Assembly: GCA_029207755.1 (NCBI GenBank)
Contig: JARCOQ010000002.1
Coordinates: forward strand, 85,772,087 to 85,836,086
Length of the DNA stretch: 64,000 nt
DNA from: Chamaea fasciata
Lineage: Eukaryota; Chordata; Aves; Passeriformes; Sylviidae
Direction: 5' to 3'
This document shows, in pieces, positions 24,701-38,419 of the stretch; positions within the stretch are counted from its first letter, which is position 1; every line of letters starts with the position of its first letter. The notes under the pieces were generated by a model. The model worked only from the letters and a program-made list of their open reading frames with translations. It did no database searches and was not told the DNA's origin. The translations under genes and the position numbers were made by a program.

Positions 24701-27700
24701 CTCTCTACATAAGGGAAATGTCTCCTGCTGCATAGCAAAACAGGCTGCAGGCCTTTCAAAGCCGCCCTGGTGGTGAAGAGATGAGTCACCTCAGGCTACT
24801 GCCACATGCAGGAAAGCAAGCTGACAGCTCATCTGCACACAACTGCATTAAAAGCACAAAAATAGAGATTTATACAAGGCAGCACCAAAGCTGGCTGCAC
24901 ACATCAGTGTGTGCCAAAGTCACTCCTCCTCCAGGAGGGAGGCACTCCATTCACCAGCCCAAGCACTTCAGGCTTTGCTGCTAATAGGATCATTTCCTTC
25001 TAAAACCTTCCCCACGGCAGCAGCCCAGGAACACGCACAGCTAACTTAGGCTGAAAGGGAATTTTCCACCACCCACAAGCCTCTTTCTACCTTGCATAAA
25101 TCTTCTCAAACATGGGCCACAAAGAATCCGCACCAGCCTCTGCAGACGACATGTAACAAGTAATTGGACACAATAAATCTCCAGCAACCAACTCCCATGT
25201 CAAGCTGCCTTTGCACCCTCACATTTCAAATAAGCACATGTTGACTTTACACCTCCTTCCAGGTCCCTTCATGTTGCTGTAACAAAAAATAGGATGGGGG
25301 CTTAGCATAAATCACTACAATGCCATTAAGCGGAAAGATCATTCCCCCTCTCTCTGTCAATTAAGAGATATCAGATACAGGCAGATACACTGACAAGACA
25401 TTCTTTTTCATCTGAGAGAATAAGCTTAAGCAATCCCTATATAATCACTTTTTCTCAGCAAACTTTCTGGAGCACAGCTAAGATCAAAGGCTGCTTTCCC
25501 AGCCAACAAAGTTATTAGCACCTCAAGAAAAAAATAATGTTGCGCAAAAGCCAGAGCTGTCTGATGGCTTCCCTAATCTAAGGATGGAGACACACCGAGC
25601 AGCAGGGAGCCATACCCCCGGTACAAACAGGGCAGCATCTGCGAGTGAATCAGAAAACAACATGCTTTTTTTGGGAAGAATACATATTTTCAAGACATTT
25701 TCTTTGACAGAACAGTTCCCAAAATATATATAAAAAAAAGCGCACATGTATTTTTAACTACAGAAAAACATCTTCATGGCACGCAATCAGAAAGCACAGC
25801 AGTGACAATGCACTGTGTGTTCAAGTTAAAAGGAAAGGGGATAAGCATTACCATAAAGTTGTTTCACAAGCAAGTGAATTCTGAATCCATTTTCACAAGA
25901 CAAACCCTCTTACTCCCAAGTTCTCAAAAAAACTCAGTCAGCTCAACTTTATTAGGAACGTGAAGATAACAGACCATGGAATAAATTTTAATTTAATTTT
26001 TGTCTTTGTTAGCTGAGACAAGTGGCCAGACTGTAGGGAGCACTAGGGAAGGGAGTCCATTAGAAATTAAGAGCTCCATACAAGCAGATACAGTAAAACT
26101 GTTTCTTGTCTGTACTTTTGCTAAAGCCAACATACAGCAGGGACTCTCTAATGTACAAGGAATGTTTTTCCTCCTATTTTCAAGAAAATTACTGCAACTC
26201 ACTACCCCTTGACCCTCCTTTGCAAAATGTGGTTAAAATGGGCCAAGGGATTAAAAAGCTGCTGAGGAGAGAAAACAAAGAGACACAGATGTACAAAGTA
26301 AGGATGTGAATTAGTTTTTTGAAATTGTAACAATAATAAGAAAGGAGAAAGAATAATCTGGGCCAGCAGTTCCAAAAATATGACATAAGTATCATCTGCA
26401 GTTTGAAAGTGGTATGCAAATAACATCTGAGCAGCCAAATGATGTTTGTGCATGCCACTGAGACTACATAAAAGCCTTGTGCAGAGTACAATCAAGCTAA
26501 AACAAACCACAAGCATTTTATTTATCATAACTAGCTTGGCAAGAGCCTCCTCCCTAACACAGCACACTCTGACCAATTCATGGAGAGCCCGACCACACCT
26601 TGCCAAGGACCATCATGGTATACAAATTTCCTCAAGAGACGTGCCAAAATTGCACCATTGTTACTTCAGCCATGTAAGGAAAATAAATCCCAAAACCACG
26701 CTTCTAGAAAGAAAATATAGCTCAGGAACATGTATCTGAAAGGAGAAACTTTGCATTTGAATTGAAGAAATGATAATGTGCATTCCAGTTCCAGCCTGAA
26801 AAGCATGGGAACACAGAGATGGGAGAGGATTATACACCTCTGCCTAGGTCAGTCCGTAGCTCTGTTCACTGATGGCTGAGAGAACCCAATGCAGAGAAAG
26901 CTATCAGAAAAAATTATTATTACTTAATTATTATGTAGCACTTTCCATCTGGCAATTTTTAAGCAAGCAATGCATTAAGTAATTTACCAAGAAAAAGAAA
27001 AACGTACATTGGCCTTCTGTGTGATCAGCAGCTTATACTTTCAGAGGAAAACAATTCTCCTTTATTAAACGTTAAGGCCTGAATTTACTATACATTATTC
27101 ACTGTTACATTTAAATTGGCAGCAAGGTAATCAATCAGGTTATTAGCTCCAAAATGCATTTATCAGTGTATTTTGCTAAGTTTCCATATTAAGAAAACCA
27201 CAGAAAAACCTGGAGCTGTTAACATCTTTTTATCACTGGTTAAGAACTAAAAAGTTAGGGCACTGTAATTGTTGTTAAAAAGAACCAAAACAAACCAACC
27301 TGAAAAATATCTTCCTTTCTAACTTTGCCACCCTGGATTATTCTCTTGCTAACAACCCCCAATTAATAATTCTTTATTTCAGTTCATCTGTTGAGACCTT
27401 TCTGAAATAATTTCCAGCTACAACAGGGCTTCCTGTTTGTGGGTAGCAGCACATGTCAGCTTGGCACAGCTTTCCTTTTACACAAGTGCAAGATGCTTCC
27501 TTGTGTTAATACAGAAAGCTATCAAAAACATAGAGGCTAGATTTAAAAGCAGATTCCACAGCACTGGCCATCATTAGCATTTCTAGCCAGGAACACTATG
27601 CTAATCTGAAAATAGATCTTTTAGGACTATGGTTTAAAAAATACAGTTCACATGCTCACTGCGACAGAGCAATTCCTGTTTTTCAGATATTTGGTCTATG

Positions 27701-28160
27701 TCTATTCCATGGCCTGCGGGATGAAGTGGCAGCACACTGATTTTTATTGCTGGTGAACTCAGACAAGAGACTGCTCTTTATATGACACAATACAAGCACA
27801 AGCAAATATGATAATATGATGGCTGCATCCACTCAATTCAGTTCTTTTTTTTTAAATGCATAAAATGGGTACACAAATTTGGGTGACATTTAAACTCTTG
27901 GCAAATAGCCAATTTACCACATCAGTAACATAAATGTTAGTTATTTTTGACTTGGGACACTGTGGCAGTGAATCACTGGAAAAATCAGGGATTCATCTTG
28001 TCACCTTCTCTCCTTCAGCAGTAGGGAGATGAATTTTCAGAGGGGGATAAACATACTGTTTTCTGAGGTACTGAACTGAGCAAGGCTGGATATAAGAAAA
28101 AGGTGGATCGTTAATCCAAGTAAGCAGCTCTTTAATATGACATCTTGCTTTTGTAACTTC
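21751..28160. other. Intergenic DNA downstream of CHST10
   Basis: No gene is recognised. A T21-22 run lies near 23651-23671. The 214-codon open frame at 24091-24735 has no family resemblance and a low-complexity phenylalanine/serine-rich composition. The right end (about 27-29 kb) may contain the distal CHST10 3' UTR. Confidence 0.5.
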
Positions 28161-29075
28161 TTTATTAATCTTGACTGTTAGAAGAAAAGACAAGTTAAAT
28201 TGCGTGAGAGCATCTTGTGATTATTATATGTGCTCCCACAAATACAAGTGATACTTTAAATTAATTTTCTTTCACAGTTTCCTTAGCAGTTTCTTCTATT
28301 TCTTCTAAGCTCCACTTGCAGCTGGTGTTCTCACATAACTTACATAGCCAGGAGTTAAATAATCTCTTAAAAACCAAAAGTAGAATTATGAGGCTCAATA
28401 CATCAGTAGTAAATACAGTAAACACTTGACAAAAATACAAAGACAGCTGGGGTGTGGAACCAGTTCATTTTCTATCTCTCTAAAAGCTTCTGTCTAATTA
28501 GGTTCATTTCTTGACAAAAAAGAATGGGATTAGATCAGTGTTATTGTAGCAGTCACATGGCAGAACCTAGATAGTTATATTTGTCAAGCATTTAATTAAT
28601 TTCTAGTCTTGTACTGGCCTCTCATTTACAAATCTCATGGGAGACTACATGACTTTTCATGAGCAGGAATCTTTATGTTTACCCTCATGTCAGGGTTACC
28701 TACAGTGAAATTGCCATCTTTACAAACACTTCACAACATTTCAAAAATGGCATTCTGTCTGGGAGAAGAGGAAGATCATGGCCCATTTGTTCTCCCTCCT
28801 TTATCTTGGAGGGAAGAGGGGAGAAGTCAAATTCTGTATTTTATATAACAGAGACAATTCCTAACAGACTGCAATGTCATGTACTGAAAACATGGTCAGG
28901 AAACAACAACTATAAGCCCCTACTTGTTCATATGACAAATATTTCACTGAGAAGTGGAGCAACATCAAAAAGCTAGAAAACAAATGGTCATTCTCAGCTC
29001 TGCCAGTGTTGCAGCTGGTATTCACACAGGTTTAGATTAATCCATGAGACACTTCTTCAGATCTTATCCCAGGTG
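27743..29075 (-). other. CHST10: Probable CHST10 3' UTR
   Basis: This is sequence immediately 3' of the CHST10 stop codon on the minus strand. Candidate AATAAA polyadenylation signals (TTTATT on plus) occur at 28161-28166 and 27743-27748. Which is used cannot be decided from sequence, and the boundary given is the farther of the two. Confidence 0.4.
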
Positions 29076-29613
29076 TCAGTTAAGCAAGAAATCAGGCTCA
29101 CGATAACCAAAGAGTTTAAAATCGCCTTCAAATCGTGCATAGAGGCGTCTTATGTCTCTCTTGCTAATTCCTGAAAAATACCGCTCTACTTTTGTTCTGT
29201 TGTACGCCGTTATGCCTGGTGGGATTGTGGGGTATGATACCAAGTGGTCTATGCCAGCTGCTTTCAAGATATACGGAGCATCGTCCTCCAGGGTTTCGTG
29301 GTGTCCGATCACACTGTATGTGATTTCACAGGGAGCACAAAGTTCCACGTATGTTACCCAGTGAATGATGTGGTCACCAAACTGAACATCCAGCCATCGG
29401 TGATTAGGGTCCCCCAGGTAGCGCACAAAGTCCTCAAACTGCAGCCCTTTTGTCTCTGTGCGATTCTTTCTGTATTTACGGATGATGCCGGGAGCAATTT
29501 CATGCCGGTACCAAGGTTCAAACCGAGGATTGTGCACAAACTTGTCTTTAAATGCAGAAATAAGTCTTTCAAATGGATCTCTAACAATAAAAAACTTGAA
29601 GTATAAATTCAGT
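29076..29613 (-). CDS. CHST10: CHST10 terminal coding exon (3'-phosphate site and C-terminus)
   Basis: The acceptor is TCCCCTGTTTAG. The exon encodes residues 180 (split) to 358 and TGA at 29078-29076. It includes the 3'-phosphate-binding motif [17 protein letters not shown], then [53 protein letters not shown], and the terminal [15 protein letters not shown]...DFLLN. The exon begins upstream of the first in-frame Met. Confidence 0.97.
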
Positions 29614-32600
29614 CTAAACAGGGGAAAAAAAAAATTAAAGAATTAAGCAAAGTTTTCAGCATACACTTAAAAAATGTACATAAATTGACCACAGAGACAG
29701 CAACACGAATCTTAGAGCACTTGCATCAATATTATAATCGACAATTTCTGTCTTCTTACTAGCAGTTTTTACGTACGGGACAAAGAAGAAATAGTTCATC
29801 CTAGTTTTCACATTTTATTCAAGCTTATCTCAATCCATAATAAACAGGAGACAAAAGACACTGAGAGCTCCAAGTTAAGGATATTTGTAATGTCATGTGA
29901 TCAAGCTCAAAAAGCAAAATACATAAGGACATGGGGAAAAGTGCATTGGTGCGTTGGTGCAGCTAAATGCATACAGAGGGCTGCATTTTTCACTGGCAAG
30001 CAGCTAGATACATTGCTGCTTAAGTACAAAAAAATTAAGAATGTTAATTTATTTTGATGTTTTGTCATGCTTTCAATAATGTCTGAGAGCACCACTGAAA
30101 CATGAGACCACAGTTTTCAACAGAATTTCATGCATTACTATCATACTGTAATATGTCATATTCTGTAGTCAGATTATCTGTAGGAGGTTCATTTCAATAA
30201 ATAGCTAAAAAAAGAGATTGAGAGCCCAGTCTTCACTGAGATAAGGATGGATGGACTGGATGTGGATGGACTCTTCAGCCTGCACAGCACTTGAATCATA
30301 CTTCAGATACTCCTGACTTAGTCCTAGGCAGGCAGGGCTAGACAAAGGTCAGCCAACTAAATCAACAGATCCATATCATCCTGCATTCCACACCTAGAAC
30401 TCTGGTAATTTCAGATCCAAACCAAACCTATGGTACACACCTCCAGCATAGCTTCCATGCTGAGCAGAACACAGCAACCCAAGCAATAATGGATTCAACA
30501 TATCCTAACTAGGGCTCACCTGGGGGTGAGCCCTTTCTTTCTGCAGGGCTGCTCACAGGTAGGGAGAACAGATCGACGTTCTCAAGAATGCAGTGACAAT
30601 CTTTTCCTTCGCACAATATCAACACAATCAAATGACCCCAATTCTACACGCACAGCTGTGATAAATGTCTTTGTGCCACTGCATGCAACAAAAAACCCTG
30701 GGCTGAGCTATACTGATATGTGACACATATAAAGGGCTGACTTTTCAGAATGGTGTAATGCACATAAACACATGCAAGCACAGGCTTACAAGTACCCACT
30801 GTCCTCCTATGTCCTGTTCTCTCCATGTTGCCACCCCTTACAGGGATTATATATGGCATAGGTTCTAGTAGAGATGAGAGCAGGCACAGTTAAAAACCTA
30901 GCCAAAGTAATGCAGAAGTACTATTGCAGAGTATTTTTTGGCTCTGAAAATAACCAGAAGCACTTAAACAGGAAGGCAAAGTGGTTCAGCTGAAAGCAAA
31001 ATATTCTGGCACTAGGAAGCACTAACAATTTAAACCTAACTAGTTCAATAACAGTAAGTACATCTGCTGCAATGACAATCTTACCGGTAGACAATAAAGT
31101 TTACCATACAAGACAACAGGATGGGCTGTCCAATTAAACCTTCAGTTCTGAAGATCAACTATCTAACAATCAGGCATACACTGAATTACAGAAACCTTAT
31201 ATCCCAGGGAGCTGGTTGGTTCACCTAACTATACCACAAATTACACTGGTTCTCCTTCAAAGCCAGTAGGAAGGCAGACACAGCAACATCTGTGAGGATA
31301 ACAGAATAGTGCCATAATACAAGTGGTGGAGCAGAAACCATCAGTTTCAGATGCAGACTTGTGCTGTACCCTTGATGGCTCATAACACCACTGACCTCAA
31401 ACCCCTCCCACACTCACTGGCAGGGCCACTTACCGTTTTTTAATTTCAGAGTCACTGAAAGAGGACAAGCGTGGAAGGCCATTCTTCTCATGATCATGTA
31501 CAATGTTTTCTGGGATCTCTTCTATGGAAGAAAATGCTCCTAGACAAATCAAAGTAAGAGAGCAAGTGATTCATTCAAGGGAAAAAAACAGTGAGTATAA
31601 GCAAGCATGTGTGCCTTTGGCTGACAGTTTTATGTCTTTCTCTTTTCTTTATTTTTACCATTTAATGTTACTATATTTAAAACTGTTAAATTATGAGAGA
31701 TTCTGACTGCGAAGCTGAAAACTGTTAAAATTCTTTAGGGTATGTGACATCAAGGTCTGAGACCAAATGGCCCCAAAATTCTTAGAAAAGCATATTATGC
31801 AAATTTCACCAGCAATTTTGTCTAAGCCTGTAACACTCCTCACATGTCAGTGTCCCCATTCTCTTTCCCTCTGCCTGCACATATAAATGGAGAAAGACTT
31901 GAAGGATTAACTCAGAAGAAGGAACCAGCTTTTTGGCTGAGCTTCAACCACCAACGAAAATAAATGCTATGAGCTGCTTTTGGAACAGCTTCAATGCAAA
32001 AGTACTTTGCTTTCAGGATCCATAAAGTTTTTTTTTAACAAGTATGCTGTGCTGAAACAAAAATTCCAATCAGAGAATACTCCACAGATTAAAAGGCACT
32101 AAAATTAACAACACAAGTCTCCAGATATTCATTTCTGCAAGCACATGAGCTGACAAGAAAAATAACGTCACTTAACTCTGCTGCATTTGTTTCAGTACCC
32201 TGATCCTGAAAGGTTTTATGACCTTGAGAAACATCTCATGTGGCCCCTTGGGCCTTAGGCATAAGCTTTTACACAACAGCATCATTTCAGAATATCAACC
32301 TGCAACAAGCACAGGGTGCTACAAAACAAGCCCGTTAAGTGAAAGCCTCTACAGCCTTCTCGTTTCCACAACTGAAGTGAATAATACACACCACTCAGCT
32401 GCTCAGTTTTCCAAATTTTTTTTTTCCTAGAGGGGGCAGGGGTGAGGGTGCAGACTGGAGTTGTATTTAATCCGTTTCAGGTTTTCAAATGTATTTTTTT
32501 GGTACCATAGGTGAATCGCATGTGGATTACAGACGTCAGATTAGACAGCCTCCGAAACTGATACCTTGCATTCATGCAGAGAACATATACAGTACAAGCA

Positions 32601-35600
32601 GTAGCAGAGTTAGCTCCCCCACAGTGCCACAGCTGTCTCTCCCCATCCTGAACCTCCAAATGCCACTTAGGTATTTGGACATAAATTATTACCCCTCAAG
32701 TATCAGCTCTGCTTTCTGAGACTACCTAAAGAGGAGGAAATTAGGTCAACCACCGCAGTAGCCTTCATCAGCAGATAACCAGTGCATTGGCAGCTTAAGG
32801 CAAAAGAGGCCAGTGTTTATGTGGAAGCAATTTTGTATCATTATCCAACATGACAGAACTAGGAAACTCAAGGTGAAAGGTTCCTTGCTGTTAAGATGTG
32901 AATTATCCTCCACTCAGCATAGCAAGTACATCCTTGCCCATCCTGAGGAATTCTTTGCATATTATCTCTCAAATGCTGATAAGAGCAGGTACTTCCAATG
33001 CCCTCATATAGTTTCATATTTAGTACTTTGAGTGTGGCTTTCATAGGTGGTAAGAAACATGCACAAAGGTATGTGCAGATTTTTAGCTCACATTCATAGA
33101 TCAAGGATGAAATTAACATTAAAGTTTTTAAAGCTAGTACTGCTTGCTAGAGAAGCTTTGCTGAGGGACACAGCTCATTTGCTAATTTTTAAACACACTA
33201 GTCCCTTTATTCCTTCTTCCACCATCTTTTATAACATACTTTTGGTGACCAAACTATTGTGTTAAGCACCTCAGAATCTTCATAACTCTTAAGATGGTTC
33301 ACTGATAGAATACACACAAGATGTCAAAAATACAGAGCAGCTGCCAAGTTTTAACTGGCTTTCTTCACGACTAAAATCTCTAGTTAAAAGTCACTGGCCT
33401 TCAGCCAGAAATTTCATATTATTGTTACTTAGGAATTGTAATACCTTTTCATATACTTTGAAATTCTATAAATTAGTGCAGCCCCTCAAAGATAAGAAAC
33501 CTAACTACCACATACATGTGGGTACTCTGTCATGACTCAAATAACTTTGAGCCAAGTAGTAACAATACTTACTTTTACAGAAAGAACAGACATCATTTTA
33601 AGGGGATGTTTTGAAAGGACTAGAAACAACTGTGATAAATGAAAAGCTGAAATTAAGTATCAGTGTACAGAAATGCAGGAAGAATTCATTTTAGTTGCCC
33701 CAGTTAGAGTAATTCCGTTTCCTCCTCCTCAAAGAAACCCACCACCCACAGAAAAGTAGATACCATTTAAAACGATCAAGACTTTTTTCCACTGCGTGTT
33801 GCCCACTTTTGGTGTCTGACAGAACAGGATCTTGTGCTTGTCACACACAAATATTCGGTCCAAGACGAATTTGGAAACTGCGGTATGAGAGAGATCTCTC
33901 AACGCAGTGTCTCTGCAGACATTCCTGAGAAGCTCAAGTCTTTCCATATGAACCAGGGGTTGGCGGATCAGATTTCCTGAAAAAGCTTTTCCAGTCGGCT
34001 TAATGAAATGCAGAGGAGAAAGAAAAAACAAAAGTTAAAGACTTTAGTTTTCAGATCAACTTCTAAAGTATAAAAATCCCCAAACTATGCACCCTTAATG
34101 ACTCCCAGATTCATGATTAAAACATTGCTACCTATGTATTAACTAAAGGAGTAGCCCACAGTTTGCTTCCTGGGCTGCTTCTGTACATTGGTTCAACTCT
34201 TAAGACATTAAATGGTAATATACAGTATTAAGAGCTTTCCTATACAACAATTTAAGTGCGCTGCACAGCAGCAGGGTCTTATCTTTGGATAAAACACGCC
34301 TTGATCAAATACTGGAATTCTCACAGAGTTTCAACAGCCTGTAAGAAAACTTCTGAGAGGTTAGGACAGGAATTTGAACATAAATTATGCTTAAGAAGAT
34401 GATGCTAATCCATCTTGGGTCAGCAAGCGTGATTCTTGGAGATGTCCTGTGCAGGCTAAGAGCTGGACTCAATGATCCCTGTGGGTCCCTTCCAACTCAG
34501 AATATTTTGTGACCCATCTGGGAAAAATTGGGAAAAATTTTAGGATAACAGTTCTTTGTAGTTGTGTTGTTTTCTAGCACCTGTAGGTATCCAGTGTTTC
34601 CATTTATCCAAGCTGAAATAAAATAAGGTGAATAAAAATGTGAACAATGAACATCAGTGTGACAAATAAAAGAAGTAGCAGGATAGCTCTCCCCAAAAAT
34701 GGATGAGCTGTTTCATATGTCTCATTTTTCTGTGACTAAGACAGGAACCACAACCACCTCTTGCCTCACAACTAGTGGAGTGAGAGGAAAACCAACAAGC
34801 TTCTCTACTTAAGAGGATGGGAAAGTTTAAATTTCTACAGACAAATTTTCACCTTTCCACTAACTGAATAGCAATCCCCAATATGAATACAGACTAGGGG
34901 ATGAACTGATTGAGACCAACCCTGCCAAAGACTTGGGGATACTGATGAGTGAAAAACTGGATGTGTGCTGGCAGTGTGTACTTGCAGCCCAGAAAGCCAA
35001 CCACACCCTGTGGCCAGCAGCTCAAAGGAGGTGATTCTCCCCCTGTTCTCTGCTCTACTGCCACCTGGAGTGCAGCACTGGAGACCCAGCACAGGAAAGA
35101 CATGGACCTGGTTAAGGGAAGGTCCAGAGGAGGCCATGAAGATGGTCCAAGATGGAGCACCTTCCTATGAAGACAGACTGAGAAAGCTGTGGCTGTTCAG
35201 TCTGGAGAAGGAAAGGCTCCAGGAAAACCTCACTGCAGCCTTTCAATGCTCACGAGGGGTTTGTAAGAAAGACAGACTTTTTATCAGGGCCTGTAGTGAC
35301 AAGACAGCACTAGTGGTTTTCAACTGAAAAAAAATAGGTTTAGACATTAAGAAGGAATTTTTTCCTATGAGGGTCAGGCACTGGAACAGGTTACCTAGAG
35401 CAGCTATGGGGATGGCCCATCCCAGAAATGTTCAAGGCCAGGTTGGATGGGGCTCTGAGCAACTTGACTTAATGAAAGGTGTCCCTGTCCATGACAGAGG
35501 GCTCGGAACTAGATGATCTTCAAAGGTCCCCTCCAACTTAAACCATTTGGTGATTCCATGATTTTAGGTACAGTGTCCAAGCTACAGATGAAAAAGGAAT

Positions 35601-38384
35601 TATTTTACTTTTTGTCCCAACATTCTGTACGGAAAAAAAAAATCATTCTACTTTTTCTGTTTATTACTCTTCTCCGATACCCCCTGCTTAGAATGTAATC
35701 TGAACAGGTTATTTTATCTGTCCAAACAATTCTTTCTGCATACAACCAAAATTAATGTTGTTATTCAACATTTAATGCTGTCAGGAAGTCAAGGGGGGAT
35801 TTTTTTAGATCAAGAAACCTTATTATCCTCTTCCATGCTAGTAAAGAAAGCTATTAAAACTCACTATACACATCTGCCAGTCTTCCACTGAACAAAGTGT
35901 TTTTCCCACATATTTTGAAGATAACTTAAATTTCATGTTTTTGAAAAATGAAAACAAAAAGAGTCATGTTTATACAGCTAACCTACCTTCCATGCTGCAC
36001 CACATAGGTACTTTAAACATAAGATGACGTATGTATTAATGCAAAACAAAAATATTTAGCCCACTCTGCAACTGGTCTCAAATTTACATTTGTATAAAGG
36101 ATTTTCAAAGTTTCATTGTCAATTTGCTGAAAGCACAGAACTATGCATCTAAAAGATCAGCTGGTATTGACTACTATTGTGTTCATGTTCTACTTCGGAA
36201 AAATGCTGAAATGCAAAACACAAAGAGCAGAAAACATGAAAAAAATTGACATGGATAAAAAGAAACAGAGATTGGGCAGAAATCTAAGAGAACAGAGAAG
36301 ACACAGGCTTGCCCTCAACAACAACAAACCTGATTGCTATGGCAAGACAGAATACAAGTAATCCAAAACTGGGCCATTATATTTTAAAGGCTAACAAAAA
36401 CAACTGCCCTGACTTGATAAAGGGGTACTGTAACAATTTTCTCCTGGAAATGGAAACACATTAAGTTGAATCATCCAGATGAAACAAGACAGCAGGCTAC
36501 CCTAACAAACCAGCTTTGTGAAGTTAAAATGAATTCTGTCGGCTCTATCTAAATAGAACAGTCTGAATAAATAATTCCTGTCTAGCAACTCATGTAACAA
36601 AAGGAAACCCTTCCTTAATCTCTTATTTTCTTCTACTCCTTAATACACATAACCCTTATCTCAACAGAATGCACCTGGAATTCTTCAGGCCAATGTTTTT
36701 CCTCTGGCACATGTACCTCCTCCACTTTTGTCACAGCTGTCAGTATCAATGGCTCTTGCTTGGCACCATAGCCTAAAGAAGGAAGAGAGAGAACAGCATT
36801 ACAGAAGGTGAGGGGAAGGCAACTATTTCTGCTTTACAACTAAAATATATGAACTTTACTTTCTGCATTAAGCCTACAAAACTAGGATTTGTTTCTACAT
36901 GGAAAGGCACCAGACAAGACAGATACAGACTATGAATATTTTAAAGGATGTACTCTGTGGGAATTTTGGATGCACCTTCATTTGACTTTTATCAAAGAAA
37001 CATACCCATTATATTTTACTTGGTTTTTCCGGTTGATTGCTTTGCTTTTTTTCTAAAAAGTGTGCAAAGAGACACCAAAGTCTTGAATCCAAATACTCTA
37101 ATTGATAGACAATTTAGTATAACTATATGGACTTGTGCATAGGAGATTTTTGTTTTTCAATGAACTTGCCAAAGCATGTCCAAATAAAAAACTTAAATCT
37201 ATTGGGTTCCTCTCTCCCCTTATACTAGTACAAATGTTTCTTCTTTTGTAGACTATTAAACTTACAAGAAGGAAAGTGTTGTTATGGACCCCCTTTTATT
37301 TCTGTCGTGCTCTAAGTAAGCATCTATAACCAACAATAAATAAAGATCCTCTCTTTCTTTATTACTGGGCCGATGGCCTTCCTTAGAGATTCTCACAACA
37401 GCAACAAACTCAGCTGATACTCTTGTTCTTTTTTAGGGCAGCTAATAGTCTGAGACCAAATTAAAGCAAGTAAGGATGAACCCTTTTCATCCTTTGCATT
37501 TAGTATGGTCCAGAAAAACCAAAAAACATCACTATAGCTTTAGTTTACACAGTCCAGAAAGATCAAAAATAATTTGAAGCAGCTTTCCCTAAATATAAAG
37601 CAAAAAGAACATGATTTCTCCCTGAAAATTTATTCCCATCCATATTGGATTACTTTTCCCTTCATATAGATTCTGCTATGAATAATGTTCCCTCATCTGC
37701 ATCCACAGGGGCTGTTTCATGGTTGAGAAAATGTGTGCACTGCCTATGTCCTTTTCTTCAGGGAGCACTCTACTCTGCCTACACTAGATTTTAACAAAGG
37801 GCACGCATGGAAAAGCAAGTTAAAACTAAAAACAATGTAAGCATTCAAGCATTCAGAAACTGTAATTATTGCTGTGCACAGACTTACTTCATGGTTTACT
37901 TCTGTAAAATACAAGTAATCTGATTCAGTGAAAGAGCAGCTAAACTATTTTTCACTATCATTGTGTAAAAGCATGCCTGTAGATCCTACTAGGAATGATG
38001 GACAGAAACTTACTCCTTAGATAGTTTGTACTGCTCATGCACCCAAGACATCAGTAAAAGGCTTAAACAAAAGAACATTTATTCACTGAGCATCTGCTGG
38101 TTTTATTTTATCTGCTAAGAAGACACATCCAAATAACAAAAATTTCTGACAAGTCGTATTTTATTAAGTCTAAAAGCTTCTCCAGGATTTGCCATCCTTG
38201 TTTGGACTTCCTCCAAAATTCTCTTGGTATATTCAAAGTATTATTTCCCTTCATTAGTTTTATTACAAATACTCCAACACATATATACACTTAGCCACAG
38301 TCATGCCTTTGCAGGACAAACTTAAGAATTTATATATCATCTGCTCAGAGAACTATTCAAAAGGAATGGAATATTCAGCATAGG

Positions 38385-38419
<35 letters not shown>

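Larger units (their letters stand above)
29614..33763 (-). other. CHST10: CHST10 introns flanking coding exon 4
   Basis: Intron sequence occupies 29614-31433 and 31540-33763. Apart from the exon and the hairpin at 30511-30534 I see no other gene, and no clear interspersed repeat. Confidence 0.6.

Noticed and set aside
24091..24735. 214-codon plus-strand open frame
   Set aside because: No resemblance to known proteins, contains a poly-T-derived phenylalanine run, and has no gene context.
34835..35327. Open frames on both strands at 35 kb
   Set aside because: They fall in a decayed CR1 3' region, not host coding sequence.
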